A stretch of DNA of 64,000 nt from CAVSUZ01 sp963791885 (GTDB taxonomy: Bacteria > Pseudomonadota > Alphaproteobacteria > Acetobacterales > Acetobacteraceae), in contig CAWBUL010000004.1 in the NCBI GenBank assembly GCA_963791885.1, positions 124,001-188,000 of the forward strand, given 5' to 3'. Under the pieces are notes generated by a model, which saw only the letters and a program-made list of their open reading frames with translations, was not told where the DNA came from and ran no database searches. Shown here in pieces: positions 18,277 to 27,497 of this stretch. Both the position numbers and the translations under genes were made by a program. Each line of letters opens with the position of its first letter. Position 1 is the stretch's first letter.

Positions 18277-19691
18277 ATTGGGTTATCGCCCTTCCGGAGA
18301 TCGTTCTCTCGATCATCGGCATGTTGATCCTGGTCTATGGTGTTCTGCGCAAGCCGGATCAGACCCAGGTCTGCACTATGATGGCCTTGGGTGCCTTCCT
18401 CATCACCTTCTTCCTGCTGGTGACGCGCGTGGGCGGCATTGGTTACCACGGCCAATTCACCGTCGATAGCTTCGCTGTCTTCTCCAAGGGCCTGATCCTC
18501 GCTGGCGCAGCGCTCTCCTTGATGCTGGCGCTTGATTACAACCACGCCCAGCGCATCGAGCGCTTCGAGTTTCCCGTGCTGATGATCTTCGCCGTTGTTG
18601 GCATGATGGGAATGGTCTCCGCGACCAATTTGATGACGCTCTATCTCTCGCTGGAGCTGCAATCCCTCGCACTCTATGTCATGGCCGCCTTTGCGCGTGA
18701 CGATGTGCGCTCCGCTGAGGCCGGCCTCAAATACTTCGTTCTCGGTGCTCTCGCCTCGGGCCTGCTCCTGTATGGCATTTCATTGGTCTACGGCTTCTCC
18801 GGCACGATGGACTTCCGCGTGCTGGGGCAGGCACTCACATCACCCGAATCGGTCTCGCCCGGCGTTGTCGTGGGCGTCGTGTTCGTGATCGCCGGACTGG
18901 CATTCAAGACATCTGCGGCGCCATTCCATATGTGGACGCCCGATGTTTACGAGGGCGCACCCTCATCCGTCACCGCCTTCCTCGCCACCGCCCCCAAAGT
19001 AGCGGCCATCGGCCTCTTTCTTCGGACGATGATGCAGCCCTTCGGTCACCTGCTTCCGTCGTGGCAGCTGATTCTGGAGATCATTTCTATCTGCTCGATG
19101 GTGCTGGGTGCGTTTGCCGCCATCGGGCAGTTCAACGTCAAGCGGCTGATGGCTTATTCCTCGATCGGCCACATGGGTTACGCGCTGATCGGTCTCGCAG
19201 CAGGAACACCCGCCGGCATTCGTGGCCTGCTCGTCTACCTTATGATCTATGTCTTCATGAGCGCCGGTGCCTGGGCTTGCATCATTGCCATGCGTCGCCG
19301 CGGTCTCGCGCTGGAGAAGATCGAGGATCTCAGCGGACTCTCCCAGACTGACCCGGCGCTGGCTCTCGGTTTTGCAGTGTTCATGTTTAGTATGGCGGGA
19401 GTTCCGCCTCTCGCGGGCTTCTTCGGAAAACTATACGTCTTCCTCGCCGCCGTTCAGGCCCATCTCTGGGCGCTGGTGATAATCGGCCTCCTCAGCAGCG
19501 TCGTTGCGTCGTACTACTATCTGCGACTGGTGAAGGTAATGTATTTCGACGCACCCGTGGCGGCTTTCGACCCAAAGCCGACTGCAACCGCATTCGTCGC
19601 AGCGGTCACCGGCCTGTTCACGCTGCTGTTCTTCGTCTTCCCCGGCCCGCTTATCTCTGCCGCAGGCGCCGCGGCCGCGTCGCTCTTCTGA
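18273..19691 (+). CDS. nuoN: NADH-quinone oxidoreductase subunit N
   Basis: 472 aa antiporter-like proton-pumping subunit with about 14 helices; LYLSLELQSLALYVMAAF, KTSAAPFHMWTPDVYEGAPSSVTAFLATAPK and VKRLMAYSSIGHMGYALIG are conserved. Last nuo gene, followed by a hairpin terminator. In many Alphaproteobacteria birA comes next; here it is absent and coaX follows. Confidence 0.97.
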   Translation: MNWVIALPEIVLSIIGMLILVYGVLRKPDQTQVCTMMALGAFLITFFLLVTRVGGIGYHGQFTVDSFAVFSKGLILAGAALSLMLALDYNHAQRIERFEFPVLMIFAVVGMMGMVSATNLMTLYLSLELQSLALYVMAAFARDDVRSAEAGLKYFVLGALASGLLLYGISLVYGFSGTMDFRVLGQALTSPESVSPGVVVGVVFVIAGLAFKTSAAPFHMWTPDVYEGAPSSVTAFLATAPKVAAIGLFLRTMMQPFGHLLPSWQLILEIISICSMVLGAFAAIGQFNVKRLMAYSSIGHMGYALIGLAAGTPAGIRGLLVYLMIYVFMSAGAWACIIAMRRRGLALEKIEDLSGLSQTDPALALGFAVFMFSMAGVPPLAGFFGKLYVFLAAVQAHLWALVIIGLLSSVVASYYYLRLVKVMYFDAPVAAFDPKPTATAFVAAVTGLFTLLFFVFPGPLISAAGAAAASLF

Positions 19692-19698
19692 CGGGCTA

Positions 19699-19728
19699 GC
19701 CCGGCCGGCTGATTGCAATCGGCCGGGC
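19699..19728 (+). terminator. terminator-like hairpin after nuoN
   Basis: Perfect 9-bp stem GCCCGGCCG / CGGCCGGGC with a 12-nt loop, 7 nt after the nuoN stop, followed by CTATT. Strong stem but poor T-run, so termination efficiency is uncertain. Confidence 0.65.
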
Positions 19729-19797
19729 CTATTCCCGGTCGGCATTCGCTTTTCGGGGGACCGCTGCTAATAACCGGTGAATTGAAGGGCGCAGGCC

Positions 19798-20607
19798 ATG
19801 CTGCTCGTCATCGACGCCGGCAACACCAACGTCGTCTTCGCCGTGCACGATCGCAGCGCGTGGCGCGGCTCTTGGCGCATCCGCACCGACCAGGCCCGCA
19901 CGTCTGATGAATACGCCGTCTGGCTGCTCTCTCTACTCGAACACAATCGGCTGAAGCCCGAGCAGGTCTCCGCTGCCGTCATTGGCACCGTCGTTCCCGC
20001 GGCGCTCTATCATCTGCGCCGTCTCTGCCGCGACTGGTTTAACCTGGAACCCCTGATCGCCCGCGCTTCCCTCGACTGGGGCTTCGAGATCAAAGTCGAT
20101 AACCCCGAGGAAGTTGGCGCCGACCGCCTCGTCAACGCGCTTGCCGGCCACAAGCGCTTCGGCGGCCCTTTGATCGTGGTGGACTTCGGCACCGCGACCA
20201 CCTTCGATATCGTCGATCACGAGGGCGCCTACATGGGCGGCGTGATTGCACCCGGCATCAATCTCTCCCTCGAAGCCCTGCATCACGCCGCCGCGCGCCT
20301 GCCGCGTATCGGTATCGGTCGCCCGCAGGCGGTGATCGGCCGATCCACCGTTCCGGCTATGCAATCAGGCGTCTATTGGGGCTATGTCGGCCTGATCGAG
20401 GGCCTCGTCGCGCGCATCAAGGCCGAATACGGCGCGCCTATGAAGGTCATCGCCACCGGTGGCCTCGCGCCGTTATTCGCCGAAGGCACGATGGTGATTG
20501 AGCGGATCGAGCCTGACCTGACTTTGGATGGGCTGCGCATGTTGGCGGAACGGAACCCCGCGCCCACATTAGCTCGCGAAAGATTACGGTCGAGCGAGAC
20601 GGAATGA
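19798..20607 (+). CDS. coaX: type III pantothenate kinase
   Basis: 269 aa ASKHA-fold kinase for the first step of coenzyme A synthesis. Phosphate loop MLLVIDAGNTN at the N-terminus, NPEEVGADRLVNALA and the second phosphate motif VVDFGTATTFDIVDHEGAYMGG region are intact, with GGVIAPG following. It uses no Walker A motif. ATGA overlap with the RNase J gene shows translational coupling. Confidence 0.95.
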   Translation: MLLVIDAGNTNVVFAVHDRSAWRGSWRIRTDQARTSDEYAVWLLSLLEHNRLKPEQVSAAVIGTVVPAALYHLRRLCRDWFNLEPLIARASLDWGFEIKVDNPEEVGADRLVNALAGHKRFGGPLIVVDFGTATTFDIVDHEGAYMGGVIAPGINLSLEALHHAAARLPRIGIGRPQAVIGRSTVPAMQSGVYWGYVGLIEGLVARIKAEYGAPMKVIATGGLAPLFAEGTMVIERIEPDLTLDGLRMLAERNPAPTLARERLRSSETE

Positions 20608-22253
20608 ACGACACGGAGGGCGATCTGGCCTTCCTGCCTTTGGGCGGGACGGGTGAGATTGGCCTGAATCTCAACCTCTACCGCTGCGAAGGGCGGTGGC
20701 TGGCGATTGATTGCGGCCTCGGGTTCGGCGGCTCGGAACACCCGGAGGTTGACATCATGGTGCCCGATCCGGCGTTCATCGCTGATCGGCGCGACCAGCT
20801 TGTTGGTCTGGTCATCACCCACGTGCACGAGGATCACATCGGTGCTGTTGCCTGGCTTTGGCCGCAGCTGCGCTGTCCCGTGTACTGCACGCCGCTCGCG
20901 GCCGCCGTGCTCCGGCGCAAGCTGTCGGAAGCGCAATTGCTGCCGCTTGTCCCCATCCGCATCATTCCGCCGGGTGGCGCCTTCGACCTGCCCCCCTTCT
21001 CCTTGCGTTTCATCCGCGTTGCGCACTCCACGCCGGAGGCGCAGGCCCTGGTCGTCCGCACCAGCGCCGGGACTGTGCTGCACACAGGCGATTGGAAGCT
21101 CGACCCGGATCCGCTGATCGGCCCGCCCACGGACGAAGCCGCGCTCGCCGCGCTCGGCAACGAGGGTGTGCTCGCCATGATCTGCAACTCCACAAACGCC
21201 ATGGTGGAGGGGCATTCCGGCAGCGAGGCCGAGGTCCGCCGTAGCCTGTCCGCGCTGATCCGCCCACTGAAGGGCCGCGTCGCGGTGACATGCTTCTCCT
21301 CCAACATCGCCCGCATCGAATCCGTCGCGTGCGCCGCGCGTGACGCCGGCCGCAGCGTCTGCGTCGTCGGCCGCTCCTTGCGCACCATGACCACGGCTGC
21401 ACGCGAATGCGGCTATCTGAAAGACATCCCCGAGTTCCTCGGCGAGGACGATGCCGGGATGATCCCGGACGACTCTCTCCTGCTGCTTATCACCGGCAGC
21501 CAGGGGGAGCCGCGCAGTGCGCTCTCACGCGTGGCGATGGATACGCACCCCCGCGTCGTTCTGGGTGAAGGCGACACGGTCATTTTCTCCAGCCGCATGA
21601 TCCCCGGCAACGAGCGTGCGATCGGCACCGTGCAGGACAATCTCATCCGCCGTGGCGTGCATCTGATGACGGACATGGATCATGTCGTGCACGTCTCCGG
21701 CCATCCCGCGCGCGACGAACTCCGGCGGCTCTACCGCTTGGTGAAGCCGCGCTATGCCGTCCCGGTACATGGCGAATGGCGTCATCTCGCCGCCCATGCG
21801 GATCTTGCGCGCGACTGCGGCGCCAAGCCTGTCCTACTTGAAGACGGCGACATCCTCACCCTCTCGCCGGGGCCGCCCGAGGTGACCGATAGTGCCCCGG
21901 TCGGCCGGCTGGTTCCTGATGGTGGACGCCTTGTCCCGCTCTCGGGCCCTGTCATGTCTGCGCGCCGGCGCATGCTCTTCAACGGCGTGGCCCTGGCCAG
22001 CCTGGCGGTGGACGATGCCGGTCGCCTCCGAGGCGCACCGCGCGTCAGCGCGCCCGGGTTGCTCGAGCCCGAGGACCCGGACATGAGCCGTATTGTCACG
22101 GAGCTGTCCGATACGCTGGCCGATCTGCCTTCCGGCATTCGGCGCGATGACGCAGCGCTGACCGATGCGGTGCGCACCGCCCTCCGCCGCTCGCTTGGCC
22201 GCAGACTGCAGAAGCGTCCGCTTGTCGACGTGCATCTGTTGAGGGTGCGATGA
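20604..22253 (+). CDS. rnj: ribonuclease J
   Basis: 549 aa metallo-beta-lactamase/beta-CASP exo- and endoribonuclease used in RNA decay and maturation. Metal site: THVHEDHIGA (His73, His75, Asp77, His78), then HTGDWKLDP; beta-CASP region follows, and HVSGHPARDELRRLYRLVKPRYAVPVHGEWRH is the C-terminal lactamase motif. The segment usually written DSTN in the family reads CNSTN here, an Asp to Asn change. Coupled to coaX and to the DUF1467 gene by 4-nt overlaps. Confidence 0.94.
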   Translation: MNDTEGDLAFLPLGGTGEIGLNLNLYRCEGRWLAIDCGLGFGGSEHPEVDIMVPDPAFIADRRDQLVGLVITHVHEDHIGAVAWLWPQLRCPVYCTPLAAAVLRRKLSEAQLLPLVPIRIIPPGGAFDLPPFSLRFIRVAHSTPEAQALVVRTSAGTVLHTGDWKLDPDPLIGPPTDEAALAALGNEGVLAMICNSTNAMVEGHSGSEAEVRRSLSALIRPLKGRVAVTCFSSNIARIESVACAARDAGRSVCVVGRSLRTMTTAARECGYLKDIPEFLGEDDAGMIPDDSLLLLITGSQGEPRSALSRVAMDTHPRVVLGEGDTVIFSSRMIPGNERAIGTVQDNLIRRGVHLMTDMDHVVHVSGHPARDELRRLYRLVKPRYAVPVHGEWRHLAAHADLARDCGAKPVLLEDGDILTLSPGPPEVTDSAPVGRLVPDGGRLVPLSGPVMSARRRMLFNGVALASLAVDDAGRLRGAPRVSAPGLLEPEDPDMSRIVTELSDTLADLPSGIRRDDAALTDAVRTALRRSLGRRLQKRPLVDVHLLRVR

Positions 22254-22510
22254 ACTGGTTCACCGGCGTCGTGCTCTACGTCCTGATCTGGTGGACGATG
22301 CTGTTCGCCGTGCTGCCGTTCGGGGCGCATCCCCGGCCCGAACCCGATGCGGCGAGCGGATGGCGCGGTACGACCGATCGGCCTCGTTTTCTGCTGGTCA
22401 TCGTGATGACGACGCTGGTTGCGGCAGTGATCTGGTTTGGCGCTTGGCTCCTGATTCGGAGTCCTTATCTGAGCTTCCGCAACGGTTGGCTCGCGATCAA
22501 AGGCTCATAG
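22250..22510 (+). CDS. DUF1467 family membrane protein
   Basis: 86 aa with two predicted transmembrane helices (about 4-22 and 46-68) and the family-typical N-terminus WWTMLFAVLPFGAHP. Function unknown. ATGA overlap with the RNase J gene; proS follows after 424 nt. This position, between rnj and proS, is where DUF1467 genes are often found in Alphaproteobacteria. Confidence 0.85.
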   Translation: MNWFTGVVLYVLIWWTMLFAVLPFGAHPRPEPDAASGWRGTTDRPRFLLVIVMTTLVAAVIWFGAWLLIRSPYLSFRNGWLAIKGS

Positions 22511-22934
22511 CGCGCGAAAGCGCGACCACACGACGCGGAGCACATGAATCCTCCCTGCAAAACAGTTCGAGCCGTTTGGGCTGACACCATCTCTCTACGT
22601 CGCCAGGACGCGCGCAAGCATTTACGCCCATCGCGCATGATCCCGCGAAACATGGGTTCACGGCAGGCCACAACGGCGCCTGCCTCTGCCCTCTTGCGTT
22701 TACTCCCTAAACCTGGGCGTGCGCCTAACGGCGGTTTCGCCCGCCGCTGCACTACACGCGACGCAATGTTTTGTCACGCGCTTTCGGTCAGCGAAGTGCA
22801 AAATTTTGGTGGTTTTGTTTCCTGCGCCATTGGTGCAGCGCAAAATAATATCGCGCAAGCGTTCCGGACTGCGCTGATTGGCAGCAGCTCAGCCTGCCTG
22901 TAGGGTCCGCGCCAATCCTGTTCGGATACCCTGA
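22511..22934. other. gene-free interval before proS
   Basis: 424 nt with no convincing gene. It begins with a small hairpin CGCGC-GAAA-GCGCG (22511-22524) right after the DUF1467 stop. A 119-codon open frame at 22544 has no family resemblance and atypical composition. The GC content drops near 22800-22860 (CAAAATTTTGGTGG), which may mark the proS promoter region, but no clear box pair was found. Confidence 0.5.
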
Positions 22935-24245
22935 ATGCGCCTGTCCCATAGTCTGATCCCTACGCTGAAGGAAACACCGGCGGAGGCTCAGATCGCGTCC
23001 CACCGCCTGATGTTGCGTGCAGGCTTGGTGCGGCAGACCTCGGCCGGTATTTATGCATGGCTGCCGCTCGGTTTTCGCGTACTCAAGAACATCGAGGGGA
23101 TCGTGCGCGAAGAGCAGGATGCGGCTGGCGCGCAGGAAATCCTGATGCCGACCATCCAACCCGCTGAGCTATGGCGCGAAAGCGGTCGCTATGAAGATTA
23201 CGGAAAAGAGATGCTGCGGATCAAGGACCGCCACGAGCGTGATATGCTGTATGGTCCGACGAATGAGGAAATGATCACCGATCTCGCCCGTCAATCCGTG
23301 CGCAGCTACCGGGAACTGCCGCAAATCCTCTACCACATCCAATGGAAGTTCCGCGATGAGGTGCGGCCCCGCTTCGGCGTCATGCGTGGGCGGGAGTTCC
23401 TGATGAAGGATGCGTACAGCATCGATCTGGACTACGGCGGCGCCGTTGTCAGCTATCGCAAGATGATGCTGGCTTATATGCGCACGTTTCAGCACATGGG
23501 CCTGAAGGCCATTCCGATGGTGGCGGAATCAGGCCCGATCGGCGGTGATCTCAGCCACGAATTCATCATCCTCGCGCCGACCGGTGAGAGCCAGGTCTAT
23601 TACGACAGCAACTTTGAGACGATCGATTGGGTCAAGGCCGAATACGACTACGCCTCGGCCTCCGATCTTGAGCGCTTCTTTACTCTCATGACCGGCATGT
23701 ACGCCGCCACCGACGACAAGCATGATCCCGCCGCCTGGAACGACGTCCCGCAGGAGCGTCGGCGCGAAGGCCGTGGCATCGAGGTCGGACACATCTTCTA
23801 CTTCGGCAAAAAATACTCCGAGCCGATGCGCTTCTCGGTGGCCGGACCGGACGGCAAGCATGTGCACCCGGAAATGGGCAGCTACGGCGTCGGCGTCAGC
23901 CGGTTGGTCGGTGCGGTGATCGAAGCCAGCCACGATGAGAGTGGCATCATTTGGCCCGATGCCGTCGCACCGTTCCGCGCGGTGATCATCAACCTCAAGC
24001 AGGGCGACGCCGCCTGCGACACCATTTGCGACACACTCTACGGCAAGCTTGGCGCAAACGCCCTCTATGACGACCGCGAGGAACGCGCCGGCGTGAAATT
24101 CGCCGATGCGGATCTGATGGGCCATCCCTGGCAGATCGTGGTCGGACCACGCGGTGCCGCCTCCGGCACCGTCGAACTCAAGCGCCGCGCCACCGGTGAG
24201 CGTCACGAGCTCGCCGCTACTGCCGTGCTCGACCGCATCCGCTAG
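22935..24245 (+). CDS. proS: prolyl-tRNA synthetase (short form)
   Basis: 436 aa class II aminoacyl-tRNA synthetase. Motif 1 (GFRVLKNIEGIVREEQDAAGAQEILMP region), motif 2 (QWKFRDEVRPRFGVMRGREFLMKDAYS region) and motif 3 (GSYGVGVSRLVGA) are visible, then the anticodon-binding domain. The editing insertion of the 570-aa E. coli enzyme is missing, which is normal for the alphaproteobacterial type. Five nt before lolC. Confidence 0.96.
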   Translation: MRLSHSLIPTLKETPAEAQIASHRLMLRAGLVRQTSAGIYAWLPLGFRVLKNIEGIVREEQDAAGAQEILMPTIQPAELWRESGRYEDYGKEMLRIKDRHERDMLYGPTNEEMITDLARQSVRSYRELPQILYHIQWKFRDEVRPRFGVMRGREFLMKDAYSIDLDYGGAVVSYRKMMLAYMRTFQHMGLKAIPMVAESGPIGGDLSHEFIILAPTGESQVYYDSNFETIDWVKAEYDYASASDLERFFTLMTGMYAATDDKHDPAAWNDVPQERRREGRGIEVGHIFYFGKKYSEPMRFSVAGPDGKHVHPEMGSYGVGVSRLVGAVIEASHDESGIIWPDAVAPFRAVIINLKQGDAACDTICDTLYGKLGANALYDDREERAGVKFADADLMGHPWQIVVGPRGAASGTVELKRRATGERHELAATAVLDRIR

Positions 24246-24250
24246 ACCAC

Positions 24251-25501
24251 ATGTTCAATGCCTTTGAGCGTACGGTGGCCGCACGCTATCTGCGTGCCCG
24301 AAGGGGCGAGCGCTTCGCCTCCGTGATCGCCGCGTTCTCCCTCGTCGGCATCGCACTTGGCGTCGCCACGCTTATCATCGTCATGAGCGTCATGGGCGGC
24401 TTCAGGGTGGATCTGCTCAACCGCATCCTGGGCTTCAACGGAGATCTCGGGATCTACGGGCCTGGTGGCACGTTGATGAACTACGAAGCAACAGCTCAGC
24501 GCGTAGCATCCGTTCCAGGCGTAACCAGTGCCATCCCGGTGCTGGACGGGCAGGTGCTGCTGCAGGGCCCGGGCGGCAATGCCGGCGGTGGTCTGGTCCG
24601 CGGCATCACGCCCGATGATCTGCGCCGGCAGAAACTGGTCAGCGACCATGTCGTCGCCGGATCGCTGAACGATTTCGGCGGCGACGACACTATCGCCATC
24701 GGCAGCGGCCTTGCCCGTCAGTTCGGCGTTACCCTCAACGACAAGATCACCCTGATCTCGCCTCAGGGCGCCGCCACCGCCTTCGGCATGGTGCCGCGAG
24801 TGAAGGCCTATCGCATCGTTGCCATCTTCAATGTCGGTGAATACGCCTACAATTCCAGCTACGTTTTCATGCCGCTCTCCGCGGCACAGGTCTATTTCCA
24901 GAAACCCCACGCCGTCACCCAGATCGAGGTGACCGTCGCCGATCCGGATCGGGTTCGCAGTTACACAAGCCAGATTGTCACCGCGCTAGATGGTCTGCCC
25001 GTCTCCGTCATCGACTGGCAGCAGAGCAACAACAGCTTCTTCACCGCCGTCCAGGTCGAACAGAATGTCATGTTCATCATCTTGGCACTTATCATTCTGG
25101 TCGCCGCCTTCAACGTCATCTCCTCGCTTATTATGATGGTGAAGGATAAGACCGGCGATATCGCCATCCTGCGCACCATCGGTGCGCGACGTGGCGCGAT
25201 CATGCGCATCTTTCTGATGTGCGGCGCTTCTGTCGGCCTGCTGGGCACCGCCGTAGGGACGGCCCTCGGCGTTCTCTTCACGCTCAACATCGACAGTATT
25301 CAGAACGCCGTCCAAAACATCACGGGTGTCAACGTCTTCAACCCGGAAGTCTATTACCTGACCCACCTCCCGGCTCGTCTCGACTGGAACGAGGTCTGGA
25401 AGATCGTCCTCATGGCGCTCGCCCTCTCTCTGCTTGCCACCGTCTACCCAAGTTGGCGCGCCGCGCGCACCGATCCGGTCGAGGCCTTGCGGCATGAATG
25501 A
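24251..25501 (+). CDS. lolC: lipoprotein-releasing ABC transporter permease (LolC/E type)
   Basis: 416 aa inner-membrane permease that passes lipoproteins to the Lol carrier. N-terminal FERTVAARYLRARRGERFASVIAAFSLVGIALGVATLIIVMSVMGGF is the classic LolC/E start with helix 1 (about 22-48); a periplasmic domain follows; the three C-terminal helices form an FtsX domain (about 265-410). A single permease with LolD suggests a homodimeric LolC/E. It overlaps lolD by 8 nt. Confidence 0.93.
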   Translation: MFNAFERTVAARYLRARRGERFASVIAAFSLVGIALGVATLIIVMSVMGGFRVDLLNRILGFNGDLGIYGPGGTLMNYEATAQRVASVPGVTSAIPVLDGQVLLQGPGGNAGGGLVRGITPDDLRRQKLVSDHVVAGSLNDFGGDDTIAIGSGLARQFGVTLNDKITLISPQGAATAFGMVPRVKAYRIVAIFNVGEYAYNSSYVFMPLSAAQVYFQKPHAVTQIEVTVADPDRVRSYTSQIVTALDGLPVSVIDWQQSNNSFFTAVQVEQNVMFIILALIILVAAFNVISSLIMMVKDKTGDIAILRTIGARRGAIMRIFLMCGASVGLLGTAVGTALGVLFTLNIDSIQNAVQNITGVNVFNPEVYYLTHLPARLDWNEVWKIVLMALALSLLATVYPSWRAARTDPVEALRHE

Positions 25502-26180
25502 AACGCCCCTCGCACTCCGCGGCGTCCGGCGCTCCTACCGCAGCGGCGACGGACGGCTCGACGTATTGCGCGGGGCTGATCTGGCGCTCGAGGCCGGAGA
25601 AATCGTGGCCCTCGTCGCCCCGTCCGGCGCCGGCAAATCAACCCTCCTGCACCTCGCCGGTCTGCTCGAACGGCCCGATGGCGGCGAGGTTCTGGTCCAA
25701 GGCCGCGACGCTGGCACCCTGCCGGATTCGGACCGCACCGCCATCCGCCGCGACACGATCGGCTTCGTCTATCAGGCCCACCACCTCCTCCCCGAGTTCT
25801 CCGCTCTGGAGAACGTGGTGCTGCCGCAGATGATCGCCGGCGTGCCGCGGCGAAAAGCCGCCGATCGTGCCCTTGCCCTGCTCGACGCCTTCGGGCTCGA
25901 GCCGCGCCAGTCCCACCTGCCTGGCAAGCTTTCGGGCGGCGAGCAGCAGCGCGTCGCTATCGCCCGCGCTCTCGCCAACGCCCCGCAAGTGCTGCTCGCC
26001 GATGAACCGACCGGCAATCTGGACGAAGCCACGGCGGGTGGCGTCTTCGACGAACTGCTGCATATGGTACGAGAGCAGGGACTGGCGGCGCTGATCGCGA
26101 CTCACAATCCGGACCTCGCCGGAAGGATGGACCGCATCGTCACATTGCGTGAAGGACGCGTGATCCCACACAACCCATAA
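25494..26180 (+). CDS. lolD: lipoprotein-releasing ABC transporter ATPase
   Basis: 228 aa ABC ATPase. Walker A APSGAGKST (about 43-51, with Ala for the usual first Gly), Q-loop YQAHHLLPEFSALENV with the LolD-type HHLLPEF, signature LSGGEQQRVAIARAL, Walker B LLADEPTGNLD, H-loop ATHN. ATG 25494 overlaps the lolC end (ATGAATGA); the frame is open upstream inside lolC. Confidence 0.94.
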   Translation: MNETPLALRGVRRSYRSGDGRLDVLRGADLALEAGEIVALVAPSGAGKSTLLHLAGLLERPDGGEVLVQGRDAGTLPDSDRTAIRRDTIGFVYQAHHLLPEFSALENVVLPQMIAGVPRRKAADRALALLDAFGLEPRQSHLPGKLSGGEQQRVAIARALANAPQVLLADEPTGNLDEATAGGVFDELLHMVREQGLAALIATHNPDLAGRMDRIVTLREGRVIPHNP

Positions 26181-26291
26181 ACCCGCCACGGCCGTCGAAG
26201 ATGGGCGATCGACTCCTTCACCTCCCGCCGGCACGCGGCCCGATTGCCCCTTGGTCTCCCGCCTGCCAAAATCCCCCACAGGAGACGCACG

Positions 26292-27497
26292 ATGGACCTG
26301 CGATTCACGCCCGAGGAAATCGCCTTCCGCGATGAAGTGCGCGCCTTCATCCGCGACAATCTCCCCGCGGACACGCGTGAGCGGATGCGGCTCGGCTACC
26401 CGCCGCGCAAGCAGGACACGGTAACCTGGCAGCGCATCCTCAACAAAAAAGGGTGGGCCTGCCCGAGTTGGCCCGTCGAATACGGCGGCCCCGGATGGTC
26501 GCCGGTGCAGCGTATGATCTTCATCGAGGAAAACCAGGCCGCACCGGCCCCTGAACTGCTTTCATTCAACATTACCATGATCGGCCCGGTGCTGATCCAG
26601 TTCGGCACGGACGCGCAGAAGAAGCGGTTTCTCGACCGTGCACGGAGCCTGGACGACTGGTGGTGCCAGGGTTTCTCCGAACCCGGCGCCGGCTCCGATC
26701 TCGCTTCGCTGAAAACCCGTGCCGAGCGCGACGGCGACCACTACGTCGTCAATGGCTCGAAGATTTGGACCTCCACCGCGCATAATGCCGATTGGTGCTT
26801 CGTCCTGGTCCGCACGAACCCTCAGGCCGCCAAGCGACAGGAAGGCATTTCCTTCCTGCTCGTCGACATGCGCACGCCCGGCATAACCGTGCGCCCGATC
26901 ATCTCCATCGACGGCAGCCATCACCTGAACGAAGTTTTCTTCGACGACGTGAAAGTCCCTATCGAAAACCGCATCTACGAAGAAAACCGCGGCTGGGACG
27001 TCGCCAAATATCTGCTTGGCAACGAGCGCACCGGCATCGCCCGTCTCGGCCGTTCGCGCGAGCGTCTCAACACCTCCAAGGAACATGCAAGACAGGTTCG
27101 CTCCAACGGCCGGCCACTGATCGAGGACGCTGCGTTCCGCCAGCGCATCGCCCAACTCGAAGTCGATATGACCGCGCTGCAGATCACTCAGTACCGCCTC
27201 GTCTCCGCCTACGCGAAACAGCGCGACGGTCGGCCCGACCCGCTCTCCTCCGTCCTTAAGGTGAAAGGCACGGAACTCCTGCAGGCCACATCCGAACTCG
27301 CCATGGACGTCGCTGGCCCGCTCGCCATGCCATTCTGGGCGCAGGAACTCGCAGCGCTGTCCAACGAGCCCGACCTTGATGCGGAATGGGCTGGCGAATC
27401 CGCCGCGAGCTATCTCATGCTCCGCGCCGCATCGATCTATGGGGGGACCAACGAAATCCAGAAGAACATCCTTACCAAGGCCGTCCTGAGGCTCTGA
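26292..27497 (+). CDS. acyl-CoA dehydrogenase, large subunit type
   Basis: 401 aa flavoprotein that would introduce an alpha-beta double bond into an acyl-CoA. N-terminal helical domain DLRFTPEEIAFRDEVRAFI, FAD-side loop GFSEPGAGSDLASLKTRA, YVVNGSKIWTSTAHNADW, and C-terminal AASIYGGTNEIQKNILTK. ATG 26292 has AGGAG at 26279. It overlaps the next dehydrogenase by 1 nt; paired genes of this kind resemble pimC/pimD and the acad pairs used for branched or long dicarboxylic substrates. The substrate is not readable. Confidence 0.9.
   Translation: MDLRFTPEEIAFRDEVRAFIRDNLPADTRERMRLGYPPRKQDTVTWQRILNKKGWACPSWPVEYGGPGWSPVQRMIFIEENQAAPAPELLSFNITMIGPVLIQFGTDAQKKRFLDRARSLDDWWCQGFSEPGAGSDLASLKTRAERDGDHYVVNGSKIWTSTAHNADWCFVLVRTNPQAAKRQEGISFLLVDMRTPGITVRPIISIDGSHHLNEVFFDDVKVPIENRIYEENRGWDVAKYLLGNERTGIARLGRSRERLNTSKEHARQVRSNGRPLIEDAAFRQRIAQLEVDMTALQITQYRLVSAYAKQRDGRPDPLSSVLKVKGTELLQATSELAMDVAGPLAMPFWAQELAALSNEPDLDAEWAGESAASYLMLRAASIYGGTNEIQKNILTKAVLRL

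Noticed and set aside
22544..22903. 119-codon frame before proS
   Set aside because: No ribosome site, no family resemblance, unusual composition for this genome.
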